Positions 1 through 11,314 of a DNA stretch of 64,000 nucleotides are shown one piece after another. The position numbers were made by a program, and so were the translations under genes. Numbering within the stretch: position 1 is the first letter of the stretch; each line of letters opens with the position of its first letter. A model generated the notes under the pieces. That model had not been told where the DNA came from, made no database searches, and saw only the letters and a list, made by a program, of their open reading frames with translations. The DNA is from Lasiosphaeria ovina (Eukaryota > Ascomycota > Sordariomycetes > Sordariales > Lasiosphaeriaceae), in the NCBI GenBank assembly GCA_033439765.1, contig JAULSN010000008.1, positions 1,860,001 to 1,924,000 of the forward strand, in the 5' to 3' direction.

Positions 1-52
1 GTGCTGGAATAAAAACGACTTCAGGGGAGGGATTAGGCCCCAAACCGAACGA

Positions 53-2266
53 ATGCGCTGTTTCGCCGCCACGACGGCGTCAAACCCAACAAGACTGAGA
101 CAAGCCTGCCGATTTGGAACTTCAACCAGCAGAGCCAGAATACAAACAGCTCCATTAACAGCTGCCGGTCCTGTCTCTGGAGCTAGTATCCAAAGTCGCC
201 TTTTTCGCAACCAACAAGTACCACCCCGAGCACGCTCCCGCTCCATGGCCACGGCGGCGACAGGTGCGTCCCCATATCGGGTGCACATCGCCCCCGACAA
301 CAGCGGCCTCTGGCAAGTACCGCAGACAGACGCCGCTGCGAAAAAGGCATCCGAGTTGCTGCAGGAAGACTTGGAGGTGAGTGTGCTCGCCTTGCACGAC
401 ACTGTGCCCCCTTTTTTTATTGTTTATCAAAAGAGTGCTTATCGATAATACAACCCCCTATCTATCCGTCCATCAGCACCTCGTTTCCAACTAACACGGC
501 CCCAACCGACTACGTAGAAACACCACGTCTTTTTCAACAATGACGGATTTCACAACCATGTAGGTGGCTCCTTTCCTCGCTGGAACGAACCACTGTCTAG
601 TCCCTCTAACAGCCCCCGAAAGATTCCCCACCACATCCTCGCCCTCTACGGAACCGGCGCAGACGCGTCGGCGCTCCAAAAGGCCTACGACGAGAACGTG
701 TCATACCAGCGGCCAGCACTGCCCGTGCACGCCAGCGACCGCGTCGCGGCCGACTTCAAGGACTGGGAGCACGCCCAAAATTACCTCGGCAGGGCGCAGT
801 ACTACCCGGATTTTCTGCGCTTCTTCCAGACGGAGATGGAGCAGCCCGGCAGCGGCTGGGAGGCCGTCTTGGCCAAGTACCTGTTCCGCCCACGGGACAA
901 CAACAGCAGCTCGCCCGCCGCCGCTGACGACATGCTGGTCCGGCTGTACTCGGGGTTCCTGCACCCGCTGATCCAGCTCATGTACGGTATGGAGTGGCAG
1001 CAGCCGGCCATCGTGGCCGAAGCGCTGGCGCAGACGGCCGTGCACGGCAACGACATCAAGGAGTTCCTGCTCGAGTCGGAGAAGCGAGCTTATGCGGAAG
1101 CAGAGAAGCGGCCGATGCCGCCTATCGCGGCGCTGCTCGACGCCGTGCGCGCCGACAAGGACCTGGCCGCCGCCGCGCGCATGGAAGACGGCAACAAGAT
1201 CCGCGACGGCGTGCTGGCCCGCGCCAAGGAGGCCATGATTCGCATCGCGGCCCGGGTGCGCGTGGCGCCTGACGAGCTGGACGAGCGCACCGCCGAGATG
1301 TTCAACGCCTGCGTCTACATGGGCGCCGCGGCCGCCGTGCACCCGCCCAAGCACCCTAAGTTTGACTTTTTTCTCATGTGAGTTGACCGCGTCTTCTGCC
1401 CTCCAATTCTGTCTTTCTATATGTGTGTACGTTGTCCGCAAACCACGTTAGAAGAAGAAAAGAAATGATGAAAAAGGAGAAAAAAAAACACCTGCCAGAA
1501 ACTAACACCCTCCATCCAGGCACCACATCAACGCGAGCCCCATGTTCGCCACCATCAACGCGCAGCCGTGGGTCACCGCCGCGACCAAAGTGCGCGTCCT
1601 GGAGTGGAAGATCCGGATGGACCTGATCCAGTACGCCGCGCGGGGCGTGCCAGACCTAAACCTCGAAAACATCGCGACGTACCGGCCCAAGACGCCCGCC
1701 GCGCCAGCAGGCACGCCCATCGGTATGTACAGCACAGCTCTTCCTTCCCTTCCCTGTGTGTTTCTCCTTGAATTACCTACCTACCGGTACCTTGAACACC
1801 AGAACAAGCAAGCAAACAAAGGAGAAAAAAAAACTGACACTCCAAAAAGAAAACATCATCGCCCGCCTGCACCAGCAGCCCGACGACGGCCACGCGATCA
1901 AGCTCGGGCGCGCAGCGCGCGTGTGCCGCGACCTGTGCAAGCCGTTCGAAGACGCGTGGGCCACAAGCGCGACCACAAACACAAACACAGTCGTCGCCGG
2001 CGCGGAGCAGTGGGTCGCGGTGGCGAATCTGATTGTAGACTCGGTCGAGGCGCCGGGGCCGCGGTGGGTGCGTTCTTGTGGGTTTGAGGAGGCGTGGAAG
2101 GTGAGTTGAGCGAGCGAGCACGTAACGCTTCTTCTCTCTGACTGCCTATTCCCCCCAAAAATGCCTACTTATCTTGGGTACCATGTCCCTTGTCTATATG
2201 CTCTTGTTTTCTGACCTGGTGTCGCCTACACAGGATGTCCCCGACGCGGCCGACGCCCAGTTGTGA
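53..2266 (+). CDS. Questin oxidase-like (DUF4243 family) protein
   Basis: Six exons fit one frame: 53-376, 518-559, 623-1377, 1520-1722, 1850-2100 and 2234-2266, giving 535 residues. All donors and acceptors are GT/AG. The protein resembles the questin oxidase-like family (PF14027), whose few characterised members carry out Baeyer-Villiger-type ring cleavage in polyketide pathways; most members, probably including this one, have no known substrate. Recognisable family blocks are HHVFFNNDGFHNH near residue 110, the HHILALYGTGA segment after it, and the HGNDIKEFLLESEKRAY helix. The first about 60 residues are rich in Arg, Ser and Thr with almost no acid, so they could be a mitochondrial presequence; an internal Met at 245 is the alternative start. 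No other pathway genes lie beside it, so a biosynthetic cluster role is not supported. Family assignment is fairly sure; function is not. Confidence 0.8.
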
Positions 2267-2495
2267 GATTATTTGATCTTTTCACGTTAGGGGGCGAGCA
2301 ATTCGGGAGTCTTGTGTCAAACACACGTACGGAGACGCAACTTTTGCTCAGCCACGGCACGCAAGAAAGGCATGTTCGAACGGCAGATGGGAGAAGCAAT
2401 GACTTCGTCCAAGCAGAATCTGAAAACCAAACCGGGGGGCCGTCAAAATGGTATCAAAATCATGTATCCGTATTTATTTTTGTTCCCCAAGTCGC

Positions 2496-5366
2496 CTATT
2501 CTAAGCCAATCCACTCATCCTCGTTTTCCACCACGGCGTCGCCCTTGAAGATGCTGTTCAGGTCCAGTTCCTTGGTGGACGAGGGTAGAGCCTTGACCTC
2601 GACGTCTTTCTCGTTGGTCGTCGCCGTCCACTCGAGCGTTTTGGCGTTGCCCTCTCCGGGCCCCGCCTTGTCACCCCCGGCTTGGCCAAGTAGGTAGTCG
2701 ACCATGTACACATTGTCATCCGCGAGCCTCCTGATATCGTCTCTCATCTTGGCCACGGCGCGAGCCACGACGCGGAGTTCAACATCAATTTTGCCTCGGT
2801 TGGCCGTCAACCATGCGCCGTGCTTGTCCACCAGCGCCTTGATCCACAGCATGCAAAACTCAACGTGCGGTGACTGCTCTGTCTGAGCGGCAACGTAACG
2901 CAAGAGCCTGGCCACGTACACGGTCGGGAACTGCTCTACCACGAGCGGGATGTCTGTGTATGGAATGGCCTGGAAGACGCGCTGGATCAGGCCCGCCTCG
3001 TTCAGGCGGAAAGCCATGACGAGGGCTTTGAGGTAGTCCTTCTCCTGCTGCAGCACCGCGAGCGTCGATGCCGGGGTGATCTCCATGTTCAGGTCAAAGG
3101 GGTCGAACTGGATGGTATTGTCGAGGCTGTAAATCAATAATCCTTCTGTAGAAGCGGCGCAGAAAGACGTCCCACTCGGCGAGAAACCCACGCTGTTAAC
3201 TCTTACTTCCGCCGTTCTTTTTCTTGCCGAAGGATCGCCCCGCTTTGAGCCAGGTAGTGACCTGTCTATCCGATCCTCAAGGTCAGATGCCTCGCCTTGG
3301 TCGTCAAGAAGACCAGCGGGTCCTGCTTCCGTGAGAAGTTTGCTATTGAGGAACTCTTGAGTTCCCGAGAGCGACAGATTGACACTGACTGTGAACTTTT
3401 TGAGAAGAACCATGGTAGTGACCGAGTACAAGCAGATGTACTTGCTGTTTCCGCCTGCAAGAAGGCAGCTCCCGTCCGTGCTGTACCGGATAGTATTGAA
3501 GCTTTTCGTTCCTGTCACTTTGGCGGCAGTTCTGCGGTCTGTGATTTTCCGCCCTCCAGAAACGTCGCGGCGACCATCCAGACCCGAAACCTGCTCAGCC
3601 TCCGACACGGACCAGAACGACAGTTGACCATCGAGGGTTGATATCGCTATCTGTAGAGAGTCGGGCCTGAATGCAATGTCGAGGATGTCCGACTGAAGCT
3701 GCAGGGGTTCGCTGGTTTGTGTCCGGTTGAAAATAGACCATATCCTGGCTGTCCGGTCCCAACTGCCGCTGACTAGGAGCCCACCGTCGGGCGCAAATGC
3801 GAGCGACGACACTGGCCCTTCATGTCCAGACAGCCGATCAAGAAGCTGTCCGGTCTGGACAGACCAGATGTGTATCTCGAACGAATCGATCGAGCCTGCT
3901 GCAACGATTTCGCCACTTGGGTCCACCGCCATGCACGAGAAAGATAACCGCTCTGGAGCTGTGAAAGTCCTGAAGTTCCGGTATCTAATGAGATCCCATG
4001 CTCTGATTGATCCGTCTAAACTTGACGTGAAGAGAACACTGCCTTTCTTCGCGAATTCGCAGGCTGTAACGCCGCTTGTGTGCTCGGTAAAGGTCACGAT
4101 GCAGAACCCCGATTCTATATCCCACACCTTAATCTTGCCGTCGTCGGCTGTAGTGACGATGCGTTGACCGTCGGGCGAGTACACCAACGAGTTCATGGCA
4201 TCGAAGTGACCTTGCTGCTTGAGGATGTAGGACTCGGACTGCCACTCCCACACAAGTAGCTGGCCGAGTTTGGATGCCCCAAAAGCTAGCCACTCTCCAG
4301 ACTTGTTGATAGTGACAAAGTCAATCTCGTTTTGGGAGATGCTGAGCGTGTGGATTATGTTGAAGTCGGGCATCTCGTATAGCCCAAAGATGCCATTGGA
4401 GAAGCCTGCCACGAGCAAGTTCGACTCTGGGTGGAAATCGGCACACCGGAGTGTAGCGCTATTCTGGAGAAAATAGTGCCGGTTGACAATCCTCCACTGC
4501 AAGTCCGATTCATCGTCTTGCATTTCGTCGTCGTCCCGGTTGGGTGGGGCGACATACTGCCAGTCGAAAACGGCGCCGTCTTTGCTGACTGTATATATCG
4601 TCTCTTGGTCTTTGGAGAACCAAGCACCCATAACCCCCTGCCTATGGCCCGATAGAACTGTCGGCGTGAACCCTTCCTCTGCGTTTAGACTCCATATCCT
4701 CGCCGTAAGATCCTTGGAGGCGCTGAGGAAGAATCGCGAGTCGCTAGACCATTCAACGTGGCGAACGTCGTCGAAGTGCGACGTATGGGTATGGTGGCGC
4801 ATAAAAGGTGCAAACTCGAGGTCGCCTTCGGTATTCGAATCCGGAGTTGAAGGCACATGCCAGACCTCGATTTTCCGACCTAGCCCTGCCACGAAATAAC
4901 GCCCAGATGGCGAGAAAGAAAGAGCTGTCACAGCGGACTTGAAGGAAAAATGGTACAGAACAAGGCGCCGTGGCACATTGGTCAAGATAGCTTGGCCATC
5001 TTCGTCAACCGAGAGGAGCAAGTTGCCCTGGGGCGTAAGACCTATCCTCGAGATGTTCTTTCGGTGAGAAAATGGGAGGGTGTAGGATTTGTTGCTGGAG
5101 ACAAGGCGTTGAGTTAGCGCAAGATCGCTGTATACGATGCCGCTGCCCGGCGAGCAACCAGGAAGGCTTACTCGACAAGATTGAACACGGTCACTCTGTT
5201 GCCGACAGGGGAGAAAAGATGGGTTCCGTCTGGGCTGAACAGAAGGTTGCCCTGGCAGTAAACTGTTCCCAGTAAATTGGAGAACTAGGCGCAAAAAATA
5301 AGTAAATGTACTAGATCATATTAGATCCAGGTGCGAGAGGTCCCATACCTTGTAATCTGTCTTCAT
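2496..5366 (-). CDS. PWP2: PWP2 (UTP1), WD40 subunit of the U3 snoRNP / SSU processome
   Basis: Three exons, 5366-5349, 5284-5172 and 5094-2496, encode 909 residues. The first exon holds only six codons (MKTDYK). Pwp2 is a nucleolar scaffold of the UTP-B complex needed for early 18S pre-rRNA processing. The protein starts with the family N-terminus (FSNLLGTVYCQGNLLFSPDG), carries two successive WD40 propellers over roughly residues 20-680 (for example SYTLPFSHRKNISRI, LSGHEGPVSSLAFAPDG, SGSWDRTARIW), and ends with a helical Utp12 domain near 720-830 and an acidic tail ending DEWIGLE. Length matches the family (about 900). It is divergently transcribed from the septin gene over a 570-nt shared upstream region. 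DHR1, another U3-processome factor, lies in the same window but far away. Confidence 0.96.
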
Positions 5367-5936
5367 GGTCACCTCTGATCCATTTCTCAGTCGACTGCCT
5401 CGACTTTTACTTTCTCTAGCTTCGTTCGCTGCGAAGCCACTGACATGGACTAATACTCAAATGCGATGCGATGCGCGAGGCCCGTGCTTCTTCTGGCCAA
5501 AAATTTCTTGAACTTTTTGGCGGGGTCGGCGAATTCTTTCTCCTTGGTTCCGACGCACTAGGACGGGACGGGACCTTTAGCGTGTCCAATTCGGCTTGGC
5601 AATTGGCAAGGTACCCTTGGCAGGCACCTCTGGTGGAGAGCTGTCAGGGCTGGGGAAGGTGGGAAAAAAGGGGACAAGGACCCACCCATTTTCTAGCCAG
5701 TGCCCGGTTGCTCTGCTGTCGCGCCCCGTGCGTTCTGTCTGGTTTGGAAATTTGACAGCGAAATTCCCCTGAGGCACGAGCTCCCATCTCCCCATCACCG
5801 TCGCCCGTCAAACCCCATCTATCTTTCTTGTGCACAGCGCGATCTTCTTTCAATTGCCCTCATCTGCCCTCCCAGCAGTGGATATCTTGCCAACACATAC
5901 GTATAGTCTTCGTTACGATCCTTCTTCTGGCTCAAG
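5367..5936. other. Divergent intergenic region, PWP2 / septin
   Basis: This 570-nt stretch contains no convincing gene. It must hold both promoters and 5' leaders. A short GATGC-type direct repeat (atgcgatgcgatgcgc) sits at 5461-5476. The leader of the septin gene is pyrimidine-rich. Confidence 0.7.
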
Positions 5937-7261
5937 ATGGCTCCTACTGCCGAGAGCGCCTCGCCGATTGGCATTGCCAATCTGCCCAACCAGCGACACA
6001 AGATCGTCGCGAAGAGAGGCGCCGCTTTTACTATCATGGTGAGAGTCCATCGACTGCAGGGCCGCGTGCAAAAGCTCTTTCTGACCCTGGCCATCTTAGG
6101 TTGCTGGCGAGTCCGGACTCGGCAAGACCACCTTCATCAACACGTTGTTCTCCACTACCATCAAGAACTACGCCGACCACAAGCGTCGGCACCAGAAGCA
6201 GGTCGACAAGACCGTTGAGATTGAGATTACCAAAGCTGAGCTAGAGGAGAAGTTCTTTAAGGGTACGACACACCACCAAGGGACCTGGTTGTACAAAAGC
6301 TCTGACAAGCTCGCAGTTCGCCTGACCGTGATCGATACCCCGGGATTCGGTGACTATGTCAACAACCGTGACTCTTGGATGCCCATCATCGAGTTCCTCG
6401 ACGACCAGCACGAGTCCTACATGCTCCAGGAGCAGCAGCCGCGTCGCCAGGACAAGATCGATCTCCGCGTCCACACCTGCCTGTATTTCATCCGCCCTAC
6501 CGGCCACTCTCTCAAGCCGCTCGACATCGAGGTTATGAAGAGGCTGTGCTCGCGCGTCAACCTCATTCCCGTCATCGCCAAAGCTGACACCCTTAGCCCG
6601 GCCGACCTGGCCAGGTTCAAGTCGAGAGTAGGTCGAGACCAGCATTATCCATGTAGCAAAAATAGGCTAACAGAGCGGCTAGATCCGTGCTACCATTGAG
6701 GCCCAAGGCATCAAGATCTACCAGCCACCAGTCGAGGAGGATGACGAGGCGGCCGCCCAGCACGCGCGGAGCCTGATGGCGGCAATGCCGTTCGCCGTCA
6801 TTGGCTCGGAGAAGGATGTTAAGACCAGCGACGGACGCATCGTGAAGGGCCGCCAGTACTCGTGGGGTGTCGCCGAGGTTGAGAACGAGGACCACTGCGA
6901 CTTTAAGAAGCTCCGGTCAATCCTGATCCGCACTCACATGTTGGATCTTATCCACACCACCGAGGAGCTTCACTACGAGGCCTACCGCGCGCAGCAGATG
7001 GAGACGCGCAAGTTCGGCGAGGCCCGCCCGAGAAAGCTCGACAACCCCAAGTTCAAGGAGGAGGAGGAAGCCCTACGTAAGCGCTTCACCGAGCAGGTCA
7101 AGATTGAGGAGCAGCGATTCCGGCAATGGGAGCAGAAACTCATTGCCGAGCGTGATCGCCTCAACAAGGACCTCGAGCAGACTCACGCTCAGATCAAGTC
7201 GCTTGAGTCTGAGCTCGACAATTTGCAAGGCAGCGTCGCCCGCAGCCATGGCCGCCGTTAA
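5937..7261 (+). CDS. cdc12: Septin, Cdc12 / AspC type
   Basis: Four exons (5937-6038, 6100-6262, 6317-6627, 6683-7261) give 384 residues. Septins are GTP-binding proteins that polymerise into heteromeric filaments and rings at septa, branch sites and the cortex. Visible motifs are the P-loop GESGLGKT (37-44), the DTPG switch (95-98), AKAD (176-179), the septin unique element around WGVAEVENEDHCDF, and a C-terminal coiled coil over about 320-372. The N-terminal IGIANLPNQRHKIV block and QWEQKL.ERDRLNKDLE coiled coil match the Cdc12 (Aspergillus AspC) subgroup rather than Cdc3, Cdc10 or Cdc11. The start is the only Met preceding the conserved block. No defect was seen. Subgroup assignment is by remembered similarity. 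Confidence 0.95.
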
Positions 7262-7919
7262 GTCCCCCTCAAACTTCATAATGAGTCGTCTGTTGTATCG
7301 CCATTGCTTTGGCGGCTCGGCATTCTAGCTGCTCGCTCCGCCTCAAAAGTTTATCCAGCGGGCGATGAACTGCCAGGAGTTGTTTGTGTTTCAACGGCTT
7401 TAATGGATATGCCATGCCCAGCTCCTAACGACATGGTGGCGGCGGTGATGGTGGCGGTGTGTGTTGAACGGAGGTGGTGGTGTATGGCTGAAGATCACAC
7501 GTTCCTGAGGTTGGCCTTTCCTATGTTTCCTTCACCGATTATTGACGCCGACGGGAAAAAAAAAAGTGCAAATCTCGGAGGTTCGCCAATTTCGTTCTTC
7601 GTACCTTTTTTCAGTCTTCTAGGCCTTTTTTATTTTTTGTCTTAGTCACGATGTAATTCAGCCGCCCCTTTCATGATACCAGATAATGAGAAAGGCTGCC
7701 ACATTCAGAGAAAACGAGAGACAGCACATAGAGAGCGTCCAGACTAGCCCAATTTCTACTTGAAACTTTTGAATTTGTTATTGTTGACTATGATGACATG
7801 CGGAGGTCAGGTCCCTGACTCGAGGGCATTCGCCGTATCCCGGGCCAGGTTACAGGAGCCCTTCTGGCTAGGCAATCTGATTACTGTTGCGTTTGCGGGC
7901 CCACTCAGAAGATTGGTCT
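7262..7919. other. Convergent intergenic region, septin / PDK-type kinase
   Basis: Between two converging 3' ends. It holds a GGTGGCGG-rich patch at 7435-7480 and T-rich stretches near 7600-7640, suitable for 3' UTRs. No gene was recognised. Confidence 0.7.
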
Positions 7920-9645
7920 CTAGACAGCATCCATGGTGGCCCGCGTCGTCAGCTGCTCGTTCTTATTGCCCAGTTTTGATATCTGCAGGAAGACATCGAC
8001 GCCATATCCCTCTAGGCTGTGCAGAGCTAGGCTGCCGGCCCAGTACTCGGCATATACCCTACTCAGGGGTAGGCCCATCCCGAGCCGCAGGTTGGGGGGC
8101 CGGCTGGAGAGGGTTGCCAGCGAGTTGCTAGGGCCTGGCTCTTCTCTCTTGACAGTGCGGCTTTTGCCGCCTTGATCTGCCTCTAGTTGGAGCTCCTGCA
8201 TGGTCGCAGCCATCTTGGGCACCTGTCCTAGGTTCGCCAAAAGCTGCTCGCTTGCCGGGCCCTTGCTGAAGGACCACAGGTAGGGCAAGATATCGCGGGG
8301 GATCCCGCCACCCTTGTCCGAGATGCGGATAATGACGTTCTGCGGGCTTTCACAGATGGTAATCTCGACGGGCGGCGGCGGTGCGTTTTGCGGGTTCGAG
8401 CCTCGGCCGCTGTCCCGCTGGTGCTTCTCCACCACCCCCTGAACCGCGTTGCGTAGCAGCTCGCCAATGATGTACTCGAGGTGGCTGAGGATGAAGGGGA
8501 AGTTGGCGTCGAGATGGCCGTCGATTTTAATCTCGGGGATGGCAACATCTGGACCGTACGCCCCCCTCGCGATCTTTTGCGTCATCTTACCGCACCGTTC
8601 AATGACCTCCTTGGCCACGCACTTCAGAAACACCTCTCCAATAAACTCAGACTCTGACAGTTTCGCGCCGGGCGAGAACCATGGTGCGTGAAAGGTATCT
8701 GTCAGCGCAAGATGCTGCTCGGCTATGACTCGACGGGAAATACGCTGCGTGTTTTGAACCGGTTAGAAGCGAAACGAACTGGTTGTGATCCGAGATCAAA
8801 AGTTCAAGGGCGGGGATGGGCAGGCGGTATTACAGCTCTCAGGATGGTGTTCATAAACTTGTCCAGGTCGTCGGCCGCCATCAGGCCGGTGCACTCCAGG
8901 ATGCCTCGGGCCAGCTTCGGTATGACCGTGAGATGGGCCTTGAGCATGGTGCGAATCGTCTCGCAGAACCTGTCATTGTCCTCTAGCGTCTTGATCTCCT
9001 TCACTTTTCGGAAAGTGTCGAAGGCAGTGTAGTACAGGTCATACACCTCGTTAATATGAGCATTTGTGACAACAACATAGGGCAGTCGCTGCATGTCTCG
9101 AATACGGTGGGCGAGCCTGAAAGGCAGAGGCAAAACAATGTCAGCACAAGCCCCCCTCCCTCATGTGTATACACACAGGCGACAGAAATGGACTTGCCTG
9201 GTGGGCAACTCGGTCCGCACGTAATTGGCAGAGTTCATGAGTCTCGATTCGGTGAGGGAGCGCCCGAACACCATGAGCTGCCGCAGGCTGATAGGCCGGG
9301 CTTCTTTGGCAACCCATCTGTGCAGTTATTTGGGTGGTGAGTGTGGAAACATGAAGCCTTGACAGTTCAGGTAGTTGGATTTTTTTTTTTTGGGGGGGGG
9401 CGAGGGGGGGGGGCATACTCGTCCAAGACAGAGACTGGACGCCATTTAGGGCTTTGGCTGTGCGAGGAGAATCGCATCTCCCGCCGCCGATCCTGGAGCA
9501 GCTGCCCGCGTGCCACCATGCCCAGCTCTCCCGCCCGCTTCATCAGCCGAAAGGACGCCGTAGCATTGTGCAGCGAGAATCGCGGCATGCCGCCGGTGCC
9601 ATGCGAGAAGGTCGGTCGTTTTTTTCTTGCGATAGGTTGCAGCAA
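7920..9645 (-). CDS. Mitochondrial PDK/BCKDK-family protein kinase
   Basis: Four exons (9645-9419, 9317-9198, 9116-8834, 8744-7920) give 484 residues. Enzymes of this family phosphorylate the E1 alpha subunit of pyruvate or branched-chain 2-oxoacid dehydrogenase in the mitochondrial matrix and switch the complex off. The N-terminal about 40 residues are basic and hydroxylated, as in a presequence. The BCDHK helical domain covers about 75-250 (SLRQLMVFGRS, LPYVVVTNAHINEVYDLYY, RISRRVIAEQHLALT). The GHKL ATPase has an N-box (ELLRNAVQGVVE), a G1 box (ISDKGGGIP) and a G2 box (RLGMGLPLSRVYAEYWAG). A Ser/Pro-rich insert of about 35 residues separates G1 and G2, as in some fungal paralogues. Intron 2 uses a GC donor (9197-9196) and intron 1 contains long C and A runs. 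Whether the substrate is PDH or BCKDH cannot be decided here. Confidence 0.92.
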
Positions 9646-11314
9646 AAAGGCGTCGATAGCTCCAGCCAGGCAGGTTAGGTTGTTGGGAGACTCTAACTAC
9701 CCACCTAGGTCTACCTTAGGTATGTAGGTAACGGTTCGTGTTTAAGAACCACAAGGGCAAAGCAGTGGGACACTGCTTGTAGCTCTCAGCTTCGGTGCCC
9801 TGCTTTGGGCGCGCTGAGAAATCGCCCATTGTCGTCAATCCACCTCGCAGCTTTTTCAAAGCACAATGACATCTGGATACCTACCCCACACTAACCTAAG
9901 CTCAGTCTCCACTCGAGCATAGGTGGAGTCGGGCGGGGGAGAGGAGGGCGATGATACTACAGTACGAGGACCGAGGCTCTACGTACTGTATAGGTGTATG
10001 TAATTCTTGCCTCTCACGTTATTACAGCACGGCACCACCACTGCCCTAAGTTGGCACCGTATTTCTGAAAAGAAGTATGATAAGGAGAGATTGGCTATAT
10101 ACTTTTATTCTCCTTGCTGAAAATTATTTAAATTAAACATTGGCCTGTAGTACCTAAGGTTAGTAGGTCCAGAGGTGTAGTTGAGACTCAACAGTAGTTT
10201 CTTGTGCCAGCCTTGGCAATGATGAGTTTCGACCTGCCTTCGACGGAACTTTCGCTAATGAAGACGGGAGGCTGACATTAGACCACTAGAAGACATACGT
10301 ACATATAGTGTATTCCCTTAGTTCTCGTATGCAAAAAAACTAGATTCCATACTGTCTAGAACACCGGCAGTTGCGGAACAAATTGTGAGGCGTCCGAGCT
10401 GAAATGGTAGAGTGGCGGGATGAGACAGACTGATGATCAGCCTACCCAGCAAACACCAAAGGCTGAAGGCGAAATCCCAGCCTAAGACTCTACAAGCAGG
10501 GCATACCGTACGGATCTAGCCCGGCACTATGATTATGTGCACAAACATAACACATGGAAGCCTGCTCGGGCTTCTACCTAGTGGGATCGAAAAGAGGACG
10601 ATTGTTCCACGGCCTTGGCTGCTGGGGAGGTTTGCTTGGGGCATGACGAATGTGGGGCCGTGTTGGTGGACTGTGGTTGAATAGCAGGCGGCCAGCACCC
10701 CACGTCATTGGAGGGGCCCAGGGAAAGGCCGGCCATGTCGTATTATTGCAAAGGCTGATAAGCGGTACATAACAGAGGCTAAATTTGCCCTGATCCGGCT
10801 GCTTGCGGGAGGCTGCGGTAGGTACCCGCTGACAATTCGAGCCTCCAAGGTACATGTCTGCCGTGAAAAGTGGGCCCAAAAGCAGCGCTGCGCCTCAGGG
10901 AACACCCACCTTGCTCGTTTCTGCACCGATTCTCGACAGACCTCACCGTTGCTATCCCAGTACTGTTTGCGGTTCATCTTTCCTTGCCTCGAGAGGCTGC
11001 TCGCTACATCGCATCGCTGTCCTGCACGTTTTCAAGATAGCCTTTGCCAAATCGCGCATAGGCTCGAGACACGACACCCTGGTCTTCCCTTGTCCAGAGG
11101 GCAGGAGCTCCTGTCAAAACCCACCTGCCGAGACCCGCGCCTTCCTGACCGAGCCGCTGTCTGTTGGTGAACATGGTAAGTCCACTTTGCTCTGCTGTCG
11201 CTCGCGTAACCCGCAAGCTTTCCATTTGTCGCTCTATTCCCTTGCGATTCGCGTCTCAGCCCTACCGACTATTGCTCAACATAATCTCCCTGTGCCGATT
11301 CTTTGAGTCGCAAC
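9646..11314. other. Divergent intergenic region, PDK-type kinase / USP7
   Basis: About 1.7 kb without a supported coding gene. It has TACCTAGGT-type motifs at 9700-9730, an AT-rich patch near 10080-10145 and a CT-rich leader before the USP7 start. A good donor (atg|gtaagt at about 11173) in front of the USP7 ATG suggests a 5' UTR intron of about 130 nt. Open frames of 60-150 codons between 10500 and 11300 show no recognisable protein. Confidence 0.6.

Noticed and set aside
10385..10500. tRNA-like stretch with a tggtagagtgg A-box look-alike
   Set aside because: No matching B-box (GGTTCRANTCC) follows and no cloverleaf could be folded by eye.
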